Assembly (NCBI GenBank): GCA_002245135.1
Contig: NGBS01000020.1
Location: forward strand, 27,029-91,028
Length of the DNA: 64,000 nucleotides
From: Proteromonas lacertae
Lineage: Eukaryota > Sar > Bigyra > Opalinata > Proteromonadidae
Direction: 5' to 3'
Below the pieces are notes generated by a model. That model was not told where the DNA came from. It ran no database searches and saw only the letters and a program-made list of their open reading frames with translations. Below, piece after piece: positions 36,665 to 47,177 of this stretch. Every line of letters begins with the position of its first letter. The first letter of the stretch is position 1. The position numbers and the translations under genes were made by a program.

Positions 36665-37974
36665 ATGAATATGAAGATCAACTTTACAATTAGATTATAT
36701 ATATGTTTATTTATAGTTATAATACAATTACTTTTAAATAGTTTTTATTCATATTCATCTTTAACAATAAAAAAGAAACTATGTTGGAGGAATTATCCTA
36801 AACAAAAACTAAATTTGAAAATTAAATCATCGTGCAAAATAAACCCATTAAAGTATTCTTTTAAATATTCAGATGTAGTAAATGATAATATGATTAATTA
36901 CACATTTATAAAATACAAAATAATGAATAATTATTTATTCTTTACCCTTGTTGATAATAATAGTTTTAAATTTCTTATGAATTTAAACAAAATATTCTTA
37001 GTACCTTATGAGATTAGAAGTTTAGCAACTATTGTGTTCGATAATATCACATTCAACCTATGCAAAATGAATAAGATATTTTGTATATATGTGGAATGGC
37101 CATTGTTTATCAATTCTATAAAAGCTAGACACAAAATGAAAGTGTGGTTCTTTAAGTTCTATTTATTTTATGAAATGATTAGCAAAGGAGTATCTTTTCT
37201 ATTCATTGACAGTGATATATTATTTATACAAAACTGTTTAAATCAATTATTAAACAGAAATGAAGATATAGTATTATTAAAAAGTCAGTCAAATCATATA
37301 TATGGTAATACAGGCATAGTGTATATTTAATTTTGATATGCTTTAGAAAAATAAACTCTAATGAACGTACATTAGATGCTTTAAATTTTGGAATGAATAT
37401 GTTGGTTAATCATCTATCAGAAATAAATAAATACTTTCCATCAGCAGAACAAAGTATATTTACATATATATATAAAAGATATAAAAATCTTACATATGGA
37501 TTATACAAACAACCATATTTTCAGGTAGGTATACCATCAGAAAAAGAAGTAATTAATAGGTGTATTGTTCATCCAATACACTGTGATAAAGAATATTCAT
37601 TAAAGGAGAGATTACTCTATTATTCAGATGATGGACAATACTATACATCTCTATCAAAAATTTATATAATTATGAAAAGAAACACTTTAATAAGTAATAT
37701 AAAGTATATAGTGAATGTAATGAGAATTTTGAATTTGACATTGATTATTCCTGATCAAAAGTGTAATAAACCATATTGCATATATGAAATGCAACCGCAA
37801 TTTGGAGATCAACTGTTAATTAAATATTTAAAACAGTCAAATGTTGAGTATCGTGAGTCTACTTTTTTGAGACATCCTTTAGTACCAGATATATATAAAA
37901 AATACCATTTAATACATTTGAATGAATTAAATGACTATAAAAAACTACATCATACAAATTATATTACAGAATAA
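36665..37974 (+). CDS. GT77-like nucleotide-diphospho-sugar transferase
   Basis: Two exons (intron 37321-37346, 26 nt) give 427 residues. After an N-terminal anchor (about 11-30), the domain contains YEMISKGVSFLFIDSDILFIQN, whose DSD is the metal-binding DXD motif. GNTGIV follows, then a later EQSIFTYI stretch and a GLYKQPYFQVG segment. This order matches the GT77 group, which adds arabinose, galactose or xylose in plants and slime moulds. The C-terminal region after about residue 320 is a basic tail with a separate PQFGDQLL stretch, possibly a second small domain. The ATG at 36665 lies 25 bp after the previous stop. The sugar donor and acceptor cannot be told. Confidence 0.75.
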
Positions 37975-38015
37975 CTTTGCTTATTTGTATTTTCTACATT
38001 TCCTTTTTGTTTTTA

Positions 38016-39070
38016 TTATTTCATAATACAAATGATCATAACTTGTTCTTCTTCCGTTAAAAAAGTATAACTGCTAGTTTTTGATGTTATATAATTATTT
38101 TTATATAATACTAGCAAAGAAAATGTACTTGCATAAGACAAAATCAGATAATGACATTTAGTAAGTAGATAAATATCACCTAGTAATTTATCAAAGAAAG
38201 TATAAGAGTAGTAATATTTTTACTTAAGCCGCTACTATACAATATTTTATATTTTTCTTTATATATTGTTACATTTTTTATATATTTCTTTATCTTAATT
38301 ATAAATGAAATGCTGTCACTGCTTAAAATTAATTTACATTTTCTAATACTACATATGTTTTTGCATGTATTTACAATTGTAATAACAGTTCTATTATCTA
38401 TAATGCATTTCCTATCATTAACCATACATTTATCACCAATTCTTACATGACATCCTATATAGAAAATGCTCTTTTTTAGGTTTTTAGTATCTATCAATCT
38501 CAATTTAATATATTTACTAAAAATATAATGATTAATATATATTATCTTTTCGTTGTGACTTAATTTGTGTAATTAGTAAATGTAATTTAATTAACAAATT
38601 TTCAACATATTTCATATATAGTAATTGAGGAATTATATCATAATGACTTATTATTTCAATATTAGTTGTTTTCGATTTTATTATTTCTTCAATTATTTTA
38701 CTAAAAGAAATACAATATGGATAACTTGAAAATCTATAGATTTCTTTTTTAGAAACATTAATACAAAATTTGTGTTTAACTATTACTCCATTGAAAATCA
38801 CCAATTTATATAAAGTGTGCAAATTATATACTATTTGTTTATATAATTAAGAATACTAATAAATTTTCTTCTACTTATTAAAGACAATATTAATGATGAA
38901 CTAATTCCTAGTAATTTATTACCTAAACCGCAAGAATTAGGTTGTGTATATAAGTAAATAATTCTTAAATTATGTGTAATTACGTTTAATAATAATAAAA
39001 ATAATAGAAGTAGAAGGAGAAAAATATTATTAATATAATAATATGAGTAATTTTTATTTATTTCACTCAT
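38016..39070 (-). pseudogene. HIRTG/HVRIG-type fucosyltransferase-like gene, frameshifted
   Basis: Exons joined by introns 38831-38856 and 38517-38559 read an anchor (LLLLLLFLLLL), then QPNSCGLGNKLLGISSSLIL (GxGN-type opening), then FYIGCHVRIGDKC, where HVRIG stands for HIRTG, and LILSSDS. Near 38200 the frame must change once. The other frame then continues as FDKLLGDIYLLTKCHYLILSYASTFSLL, the usual C-terminal part of this family, to a TAA at 38016. With the indel corrected it would be a full-length enzyme; as written it stops early at 38180. It may be a recent pseudogene or a sequence error. Its start overlaps the start of the divergent gene on the other strand. Confidence 0.65.
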
Positions 39071-40440
39071 TTATGATTTTTATATATTTCATTATTATAA
39101 TTATTATTTACATATATTATAACACTATTAATAAAAAACCTGCTTTAAATAGCATTTTTACTAATAACAAATTAAAAAATATAGCAATTAATAGAACTAT
39201 AATTGCAATTGTTACATCAATTCATTATATTGATGAAGCAATTAATTTTTATATATTATCCATAAATAAACTAAATATCACCAATTATTTATTTATAGTA
39301 TTAGATTATCTGTCATATAACAAGATGAAAGTATTCACTGAAAATGTTGTTATTTACGGATTAAATAAAAAATATAATGGCTCAACAGAATTTGGAACAA
39401 AAAATTTTGGTAATATATCAATGATGAAAACATATATATTGTTAAATTTAATTAAGATGCATTACGATGTATTAATTAGCGATGTAGATGTACATATTTT
39501 TAAAAACCCATTGATTTACTATCAAAAATATAAAACTGATATAGTAGCTTCTACAGATAGGAAGAATGAGATGAATACTGGCTTATTGTATTAATAAAAG
39601 TAATATAATATAGTTTTACAAGGTATAGTAATAGAATAATTAAATTCATTATTGATATATTGAAATATTCACAAAGAATATATATGCCAAATGATCAATT
39701 ATACTGGAATAGTATTCTACATAAAAAATCTATAATCACTTATACTTTTATATCTCAAGAATTATGCGCAAGCGGAGAAACTTTTTTCTATAAGAAGTAT
39801 AGACAATTCTATGAAGATTACAATAGTATTAAAAATAATATAATTTCTCTTAGCATCATATTATATTACAATGCATAACAATTTTATCAGAGGAATAGAA
39901 ACAAAAATATATAGAGAGAAAGAAATGTTGTTGTATGAATATGATAAGGATTATTATTATTCATCAACAACGAATAATTATTTAGTATTGAATATAGATA
40001 ATTTAGTGTCAAGTTGCTTAAATGATGATGAAGATAATATTAAATATGGATTTCATTTATCATTCTATACAAACAGAATCTTTATATTACCTAGAATTAG
40101 TTGCTTAAGGTGTAGAAGATTAAATATATCCAAGAAATATTGTAATTACTTGTCATTTTTTAGTATAAAAGATATAAATAAACATTTAGGTAATATGTAC
40201 CGAGAAAATGTAAAAATATCATGTTTATATTATTTATAGTCATTTTTAAAAAACCATTTAGTTCCTAAATCAACATTAAAATGTTTAAAAGAAGTAAGTA
40301 TTATTGATCATAACTCTTTTATTAAGCTCAAAGAATATAAGAATTATAAAGTATTAGTGGTTACTGTTTATAATAAATACCTTATTAAAAATTATAGTAA
40401 AATAATTAATTTAGGAGTAAAAAGAAATGTTAGATGTTGA
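39043..40440 (+). CDS. GT77-like nucleotide-diphospho-sugar transferase
   Basis: Four exons (introns 39588-39613, 39826-39853, 40210-40239) give 437 residues. A long anchor (about 12-28) precedes YDVLISDVDVHIFKNPL, with the DVD metal-binding motif. NTGLLF-F, MPNDQLYWN, a CASGETFFYKK stretch and ITMHNNFIRGIETK follow, all in GT77 order. The last exon carries the HLVPKSTLK motif seen also in the paralogue at 41223-42635 (HPLIPTEIIQ). It uses an unknown nucleotide sugar in the Golgi. A second possible start at 39073 would avoid overlap with the divergent gene. The intron placement matches the minus-strand paralogue, which supports the model. Confidence 0.78.
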
Positions 40441-40464
40441 TAGATATTATCTAAAGTTGTATCT

Positions 40465-41226
40465 ATGTTTCTTTTAATGTTAATTTTTTATTTTCTAATG
40501 CTATATTCTTTGAAGTATAATAATTGTTCAGTTATTTATAATCTTACTATAGCAGTAATATCATGTAATAGATTTGATTATTTAAATTTATGCATGTCTA
40601 GAATTATTAGTCATATTAGTAAATACGATAAAGAAATATACTATACTTTTATTATTTTTGATCAAGGAACTCCAAATAGAACATTTATAATCAGAAAGTA
40701 TAATTTATACAACGTTTTTTATATGAATCCAAATGGATATACTTATTCTTTTCAGTTGTTATTCTCTTTTCTTTACACCAGATTTGTATTGCTTTTAGAA
40801 GAAGATTGGATTGTAATGAGAAATATAGAAAAGAAAATAAAACACTACAATTTTCTTTATACTTCAATGAGAGTTTTACATAATAGTGATTCAATATATG
40901 GCTTATACTTAAGACTACATCCTAAAGGTAATTCTAGTAAAAGATTATACAAAAGATTAAACATAACATATTATGAAGTATATAAACCATGGAAGGATTG
41001 CTGTTACACTAATGGCGCATCTTTATACAAATCTAAATTATTAAAGAAAATGGGTTATGGTTATTCTGAGGTTAATACTAAAAGTCTGTGTTTAAAAATG
41101 AATTATCATATAGGGTATATTTATTGGGAGTTCTTAGATTATCAAAATGGAATTGAATATCCATTTAAGCATATTGGAATTAATAGTGCTAGAAAAAAAG
41201 GTATCTGCAAAATTTCATTGTATTAA
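40465..41226 (+). CDS. GT-A glycosyltransferase-like protein with EEDW motif
   Basis: A single exon of 253 residues. It has an N-terminal anchor (about 2-15), then the GT2-like opening TIAVISCNRFDYLNLCM (about 28-44), and RFVLLLEEDWIVM (about 107-119), where EED takes the place of the metal-binding DXD. A CCYTNGASLYKSKLL acceptor-side segment follows at about 178-192. It is a small GT-A fold transferase; whether GT2 or a related family is uncertain. Start ATG at 40465, 24 bp after the previous stop. Its stop codon overlaps by four bases the stop of the convergent gene on the other strand. Confidence 0.65.
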   Translation: MFLLMLIFYFLMLYSLKYNNCSVIYNLTIAVISCNRFDYLNLCMSRIISHISKYDKEIYYTFIIFDQGTPNRTFIIRKYNLYNVFYMNPNGYTYSFQLLFSFLYTRFVLLLEEDWIVMRNIEKKIKHYNFLYTSMRVLHNSDSIYGLYLRLHPKGNSSKRLYKRLNITYYEVYKPWKDCCYTNGASLYKSKLLKKMGYGYSEVNTKSLCLKMNYHIGYIYWEFLDYQNGIEYPFKHIGINSARKKGICKISLY

Positions 41227-42635
41227 ATACGAAATCTTTTACAAATTTCTTCTCTAACTATGCTTTGTGAAATGAATTTAAAGAATTTAAGTTTGTTGAT
41301 AAATTTTGAATTTAATCGTTTTATGTTAATATAATATGTAGAATATAGTGTGTTCTTTATTTCTTGAATTACATCTACTATTTTATTCTCATCCATAGTT
41401 ATTTTGTATGTTGATTGAATTATTTCAGTAGGTATAAGAGGATGTGACAAGAATGTCTAAAAAATAGAAATATTCTTTTATACGCTTTCTCTGTATAAGT
41501 ATTTGCAACAGCTATTAATATCTCTAATTTTCCAAAATTCGATAAATGAACAATTAATATGATATTTACAATATTTACATATATATGAACAATGATCACA
41601 CTTAAATTGAGGTAATATAAACACTGTATTTGTTTGTAATGCTAAATAGAAACCTAATTTCAAAATCATTTCATCTTGATATAAGTTACTACTATTAAAT
41701 AATAGCTTAATATATTTTCTTGATGTAGATGAGTAATACTCATGATAATCAAAAAAGTATAAATGCATCTCTTTTTGTCTATACAATTTTTTATCCATTC
41801 CAGTAATCCAATTGTTATGCATTGTAATATATTTACTATCTATAACATTATATAAAATTATACTATTCAAATCATTATAAAATATTCTATTACCTCTAAC
41901 ATAAAACTCATCACCACATGGAAATAGTTTAATTGATAAATATGTAACATTAATTGTCTTGTTATATGTTAATGCATAATTCCAATGAGCTTGTTCTCCT
42001 AAAGAAAAAATACGTCGATTCTTTGTCAGTATATTCATAAATTCTATCATTCTTTTATTTGATTTTGCTAGACTATAAGGTTAATTATAAATATACTAAA
42101 AACCTGAATTCATAATCGGGCAATGATGATCACATGATGTTACAAGATCAGTATCTTGTTGTAATAAATAGTTTCTAGGATCAGTAAAGAAAAATAAATC
42201 ACTATCACATAATATAATGTTATATTTTCTTTCTATTAACATTTTTACATAGTCCGTTTTAGAATATACTATTTTCCAATATAGAGGGGTATTATAATCT
42301 ATATGTTCAGATATATTTTTATATTCTAATGCCATAAACACATTTTTCACTATACTTTTCATCATATAATAACCTTTTGTATCTAATGACAAAAATATAA
42401 CATTACTTATATTTAATTTATATATTGATGAGTAATAAAAGTTCATTACTTGTTCATAAATATTTGAAGTAAATATCGTTAATACAATAGCATCATCTTT
42501 AATAATTCTTTTGTAGAAATTTCTACTAAATATATATTCTATTTTTTTATTTACAGTCATGTATTTTATAAGTCTTATATATACAGCTAGTATTATAAAT
42601 ATGATGAAAATGGATATGAATTTTTTTCTTGTCAT
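41223..42635 (-). CDS. GT77-like nucleotide-diphospho-sugar transferase
   Basis: Three exons (introns 42073-42096 and 41457-41483) give about 453 residues. I start at the ATG at 42635, because MTRKKF followed directly by the anchor (about 7-22) is the pattern of its neighbours. KYNIILCDSDLFFFTDPRNY carries the DSD motif, then NSGFYLA, PCGDEFYVRGNRIFY, ITMHNNWITGMDKKLYRQ and a C-terminal HPLIPTEIIQ. It is a close relative of 39043-40440, with the same intron positions near the NSGF/NTGL and HP-P motifs, so the two arose by duplication. Upstream, a pogo transposon sits only 37 bp from the start codon and has probably displaced its promoter. Confidence 0.78.
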
Positions 42636-42673
42636 AATATTAATATATTTAATATAAATCAATAATTTAAATA

Positions 42674-42694
42674 CAGTCATAACCCGATAATTCG
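42674..42694 (+). repeat. Left terminal inverted repeat of the pogo element
   Basis: CAGTCATAACCCG followed by ATAATTCG. Perfect inverse of 45282-45302. Confidence 0.88.
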
Positions 42695-42943
42695 ACACTT
42701 CAAACCTTATGAAACGGTAAAAAAGGTCGAATTATGTTTATGTATATTACAGATGTTTTATGGTTAATATAACATAATAATTTGTAATTTCTATAAATTT
42801 ATGTTTATTCTGACCAATATATAACCTTTATGTATGTTAATTATTTTTTTTCTTAAATCTTGTATAGTTAGTATCCTCTAATTAAAATTTAGAAACAATT
42901 TAAACAGTAAAATATAGGAATATCACTAATTTATTAATAGTAA

Positions 42944-44518
42944 TTATATAAGATCCATCATTAGTTCTCGCATAGCTATTTTAACTCTTTGTCTTTTACA
43001 GCTATTAAGATTACATTGTAGAATTTTTTCTACATATTTTCCAATACATTTTATACTTTTTCTTTCTTCTTCCTCTGTTAAACAATTATCATTTACTATT
43101 ACCATTTCTTCATCAACTATTAATACTTGATCTTCAGGATCAAGATCTACATTCATGAATTTTGTGAAATCTTCGATATTATTTGATTGATATAATGATG
43201 AACTTGATAGAAATGCATTCTTGCATTTTTTCTGTCTCAATCCTTTAATATTATTAATTATTTCTTTTAATTCAGTTTCTATTGTTTTATTATCTACTGT
43301 AATATTTCTTTGAAGTTCTAAATTCAATTGTATAGTTTGTTCACTTGATGGAAGGCCACTATGAATCCAACATCTTGCTACTGTTTCTTTTCTAAGACTT
43401 TGATATACTTTTGTCATTAAATAAACACAGTCTCCTATATTGGGAGGTCTTCCCGTATAAATACTTCCACTTCCATTTGTAATATTACTAAATTTTATCT
43501 TTAACTCATCAAAGTTTTCAATAGTATAAATACATTCTTTTAATACAGAAGTTTTGTATTGAACTTTTAATGAATTGATTATACCTTGGTCCAAGGGTTG
43601 ATGTAGGGATGTACAGTTTGGTGGTAAAAAGACTATTCTTATGTTATTATACTTGAATTCCATGTCTGTAGGATGGCCTGGACAGTTATCTAGTATAAGT
43701 AATATATTTCTATTAACCAGCTCTTTTGATACTGTTGGGATAAATAATTTTTCTATCCAATATGTGAATGTAAATTTATTCATCCATCCCCTTTTCTCGC
43801 TTATGTAGTTATCAGGAGTCTGAATAAAACAATTGGGCTTCTTTGATTTACCTATAAATAAAAGAGGTACTTTTATGGAATTATTCATGTTTGTGGTTAC
43901 GGCTATTGATAATCTGTTTTTCTGCAATTTACAACCTCTGTAACTGCTCTTTTCACTTCCATTAACTACACAAGTTTGGGGAAGTTGCTGAAAATAAAGA
44001 GCAGTTTCATCCATATTAAATACTTCATCGACACTATATTTACTTATAATTGACTTAATTTCTGTCAAATTCACAACTTGTGCAGATCCAGCTTCACCAT
44101 TTAACTTTATTGAATAAAGATCATTACGATCCATTAGATTTTGAATGTAATGTTGGCTGATGGATTGACTTTTTGAGAATTGTTTTGCTTTGACTAGTAA
44201 CATAGTTTCAGTAACAGGTATATGTGTTAAATTAAACATACCGTGAGCTTTATTGTACCAATTAATGAGATATTTTTCTAATTTCGGGTATTTTGTAGGT
44301 TTTGTTCTTTTTTTATTTATATGATTTTTGGAAGGGTGTAAATATGGTAAAATGGAGTATTTGTTGTCAATCCAGCCTTTTAATGTTGTTCTACTTACAT
44401 TGTGCTTTAATTGCACTTCTAAAGATGTCATATTGTCATCTTCCATCTCAAATAAAATTGATGCTTTCTCTGGTAATGTTCTTTGTTGGTATTTTCGTTT
44501 AGTAGGGGAGTTTGACAT
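42944..44518 (-). CDS. Pogo/Tigger-family transposase
   Basis: 524 residues, unbroken, start ATG at 44518. The N-terminus is a basic helix-turn-helix (RTLPEKASILFEMEDDN ... NVSRTTLKGWI), as in CENP-B and Tigger DNA-binding domains, followed by a second CENP-B-type domain (about 75-135). The catalytic DDE_1 domain shows FNMDETALYF (first Asp near 169), LLILDNCPGH (second Asp) and LHQPLDQGII (third Asp, with 32 residues between the second and third). All three catalytic acids are present, so the enzyme may be active. It would cut at the 21-bp ends and insert at TA. Confidence 0.93.
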   Translation of the reverse strand: MSNSPTKRKYQQRTLPEKASILFEMEDDNMTSLEVQLKHNVSRTTLKGWIDNKYSILPYLHPSKNHINKKRTKPTKYPKLEKYLINWYNKAHGMFNLTHIPVTETMLLVKAKQFSKSQSISQHYIQNLMDRNDLYSIKLNGEAGSAQVVNLTEIKSIISKYSVDEVFNMDETALYFQQLPQTCVVNGSEKSSYRGCKLQKNRLSIAVTTNMNNSIKVPLLFIGKSKKPNCFIQTPDNYISEKRGWMNKFTFTYWIEKLFIPTVSKELVNRNILLILDNCPGHPTDMEFKYNNIRIVFLPPNCTSLHQPLDQGIINSLKVQYKTSVLKECIYTIENFDELKIKFSNITNGSGSIYTGRPPNIGDCVYLMTKVYQSLRKETVARCWIHSGLPSSEQTIQLNLELQRNITVDNKTIETELKEIINNIKGLRQKKCKNAFLSSSSLYQSNNIEDFTKFMNVDLDPEDQVLIVDEEMVIVNDNCLTEEEERKSIKCIGKYVEKILQCNLNSCKRQRVKIAMRELMMDLI

Positions 44519-45281
44519 TTTAAATAAAGGAGGCTAATTTAAATCTCACGACAAGCCAAGCATTTTTTTTATTTCAATTGATTTAATAAGATGATACAAT
44601 GAGATTTTTATGATGAACAACAATTGTTACAATATTAACAAAATAGAATATAAAAATATCATAAGCAGCTGTTAGATATTCAATTAATCCTTTTTTCTTT
44701 ATATCTCCTATATATAGACTAAAATCATTACCGCTAAACTAATTCAATCATAAAATATCACATTATATCACAAAAAGATTAGTAGACTAAAAATTGAATA
44801 TATTACTCTTAAAAGTATAGCTATTAATTATGTATGTATTGCATATCTCGACATTAGTCTATTAAGTATTTTAAGCAGTTCAACCATATATAAATCTAGT
44901 ATAGTTAGGAAGTATTTCACATTTACTATTTATATACTAACTTATGTATTATTTTGGGTGTAGTATAACTTAGAATAAATGATATATATATTTTTAAAAT
45001 ATAATCTCTAAAATATTTTATCTTACAAACAAATTTACTTAATTAGATATAGTTTCTTCTCTTTTTCTATTTACACAAATAAATTACTATTCATACTTCA
45101 GTTATACATCTAAAAATTTGTTACTAATTACTCATTTTTCTAAATTATTTATTTTTACTCTAAAATACATCAGCATAGTAGATAGTATTACTATAAAATG
45201 CTATGAGCTAAAAAAATATGTTGATATAGACTATAAATAACAAAAACCATAAAAAACAAAAAAGGTCGTATTATAAAACGA
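44519..45281. other. Non-coding 3' portion of the pogo element
   Basis: AT-rich filler between the transposase start and the right end. It would hold the transposase promoter. I see no second open frame or repeat of note. Confidence 0.5.
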
Positions 45282-45302
45282 CGAATTATCGGGTTATGAC
45301 TG
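45282..45302 (-). repeat. Right terminal inverted repeat of the pogo element
   Basis: Perfect inverse of 42674-42694, followed by the TA target duplication. Confidence 0.88.
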
Positions 45303-45316
45303 TAATCTAAATTTAA

Positions 45317-46105
45317 ATGATTTGTAACATACTATTTTATTTTATTATTGTTATTATTATTTATATGAGATATCCTAATACAAATTATTCTTTTTGTTTA
45401 GTAATTAGAGTATATAAAATAACAACAAAGCAAATATTTAGATACACAGAATGGAAAAATAGTTTTGCGAAGTATATAAACATATATATATTATCTATGA
45501 CCAAATTAAATATTACTATATTAAACAACTCATATATTGTATTTAAAAGGTAATTGTAAAAATTACAAAACTTCAAGACTATTTTCATGGATTTCACATT
45601 CAGAATCTATTATTATATTCTATAAAAAGTTAGAGGTAAAATATAATTTCATTTGGATTATTGAACAAGATGTAGCATATTTAGGTAGTTTATACAGATT
45701 TATATCTTTATATCAGTCTAAAAAAACAGTCCTTGTTACTATAGGTGTTGGAAGAATAACTAATAGATTGGTGTGGTTTAATTGTGAATCAGAGAGATAT
45801 TTAAACAGAAGAAATACATTTTTCAAAAATAACTGTGGATATGTAAATAGAGAATATGTTCAGAGATGGTCAAATATATTTGTATTAAAAATAGCCAATG
45901 ATTTACAATACCATTTTCACTCTCTCAAAGTGAAACAAGTACAATAGAATTAGTTTTCTATTATAATTTATCATATGAATGTACATCAAAATCCTTTATT
46001 GCATTACCATTATCACCAGGCAAAACTTTAATAGAATCTGAATGGAGTGTCATTTCTCAAAACATAAGAAATCACAACAAATTTTTTCATCCATTAAAAT
46101 ATTAG
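45317..46105 (+). pseudogene. Decayed glycosyltransferase-like gene next to the pogo element
   Basis: An anchor-bearing start (MICNILFYFIIVIIIYM) and RVYK...YINIYILSMTKLNIT resemble the opening of its neighbours. The frame then changes near 45540 and continues with SWISHSESIIIFYKKLEVKYNF and IWIIEQDVAYLGSLYRFI, where EQDV is a likely metal site. It changes again near 45905 to SETSTIELVFYYN and ends at TAG 46105. Two indels in different contexts make a true pseudogene likely. Its start codon lies 14 bp from the transposon edge, so it lost its own upstream region. Confidence 0.6.
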
Positions 46106-46140
46106 AGGTAATAGATTAATAATAATTAATATCAAAAAAA

Positions 46141-47157
46141 TTGTATAATAAATCGTTCTTTAAATACTTCTATTATATAATTAATTTAACAATTCTGTTA
46201 TACTTTTATTTTACAAACTATAATACTAACTACTTGAATATAACAATTCAAGAAACTGTTCAATGTTTTCATAGTAGAACATGTAAGCAGAAATGTTTAA
46301 AGCAAAAAAATACTAGAGAAATTCAAATGAAATATAAAGAGAATGATTATCCTCATCCTTTTCCCTATGATTATTATTTTATACACAATTCAACATGTAA
46401 TACTAATACACTGATATTTATATATATTATATCAGAATGTAAACAAATAGAAGAAAGAAATGCAATTAGATCAACATGGGGGAAGAATGACAAACACATA
46501 GTTGTAAGATATATTATTGGTATTGGTAAGAGTATATGTATGAATAATTATCAATATGAGAGTATGTTGTATGGTGATATACTTCAGATTAATATATATG
46601 AATCATTCGCTAATGAAACTCTGTTTAGTCTATATACTATGAAATACTTAAATAAATTATGTCCATACGCTAAATACTATGCTAAATTTGATGTTGATAC
46701 TTTTGTAGATATAAAACTCTTTTATCAAGAAATAATGCAATATAAAGAGTTAATATATCAATTTTGGGGAGCTGAAAAACAGAAATGGAAAAAAGTCAAT
46801 GGAGATCAATCATTCAAATATAGTTCTCCTTTAAAAATAGCTGAATACTATAATTCATTATTTCCTAAAAATGGAATTAATGTCTATTCTGGATTTGTCA
46901 CTATTTTTACATACGATATACCTTCGCTTATATTTAATTATTCTTATAAATTTCCTTATTTAATGAGAATTGATGATCAATATATATCATGGTTACTTTA
47001 CAAATTGAATATAAATATTAATAGAGTATCTAGTTATGCAATACTTCCTCACAAATGTGAAATTAACAAAGATGTAGCTGTTATTCACAGGATAAAATCA
47101 ACTGATTTAATTTCCTTTTCTTTGTATTACAAGTACAAAAATTCAAGAATTAATTAA
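46141..47157 (+). CDS. GT31-like beta-1,3-glycosyltransferase
   Basis: 338 residues. After an anchor (about 6-22) and a Cys-containing stem, the domain has IEERNAIRSTWG (about 104-115), the hallmark of beta-1,3-galactosyl/GlcNAc transferases. YGDILQINIYESFANETLFS, YYAKFDVDTFVD (DVD metal site, about 180-191), GINVYSGFVTIF and MRIDDQYISWLL follow; the last stands for the family's EDV-G segment. It would extend Golgi glycans with galactose or N-acetylglucosamine. The frame opens with TTG; no ATG precedes the anchor. The inner part of this gene from about 46745 is repeated in the right palindrome arm (63583-64000). Confidence 0.78.
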   Translation: MYNKSFFKYFYYIINLTILLYFYFTNYNTNYLNITIQETVQCFHSRTCKQKCLKQKNTREIQMKYKENDYPHPFPYDYYFIHNSTCNTNTLIFIYIISECKQIEERNAIRSTWGKNDKHIVVRYIIGIGKSICMNNYQYESMLYGDILQINIYESFANETLFSLYTMKYLNKLCPYAKYYAKFDVDTFVDIKLFYQEIMQYKELIYQFWGAEKQKWKKVNGDQSFKYSSPLKIAEYYNSLFPKNGINVYSGFVTIFTYDIPSLIFNYSYKFPYLMRIDDQYISWLLYKLNININRVSSYAILPHKCEINKDVAVIHRIKSTDLISFSLYYKYKNSRIN

Positions 47158-47177
47158 TAAAGTTATGTTGAGATACA

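Larger units (their letters stand above)
42674..45302. mobile_element. Intact pogo/Tigger-type DNA transposon
   Basis: A 2,629-bp element bounded by TA on both sides (42672-42673 and 45303-45304), the target duplication of the Tc1/mariner superfamily. The ends are 21-bp perfect inverted repeats starting CAGTCATAACCCG. A second internal copy of GGTCG-ATTAT words lies inside each end. It encodes one undamaged transposase. Intact ends, target duplication and open frame point to a young insertion. Confidence 0.9.

Noticed and set aside
42944-45302. Possible retroelement or virus in the glycosyltransferase cluster
   Set aside because: TA duplication, 21-bp inverted ends and a DDE_1 transposase define a pogo DNA transposon. 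No reverse transcriptase or integrase is present.
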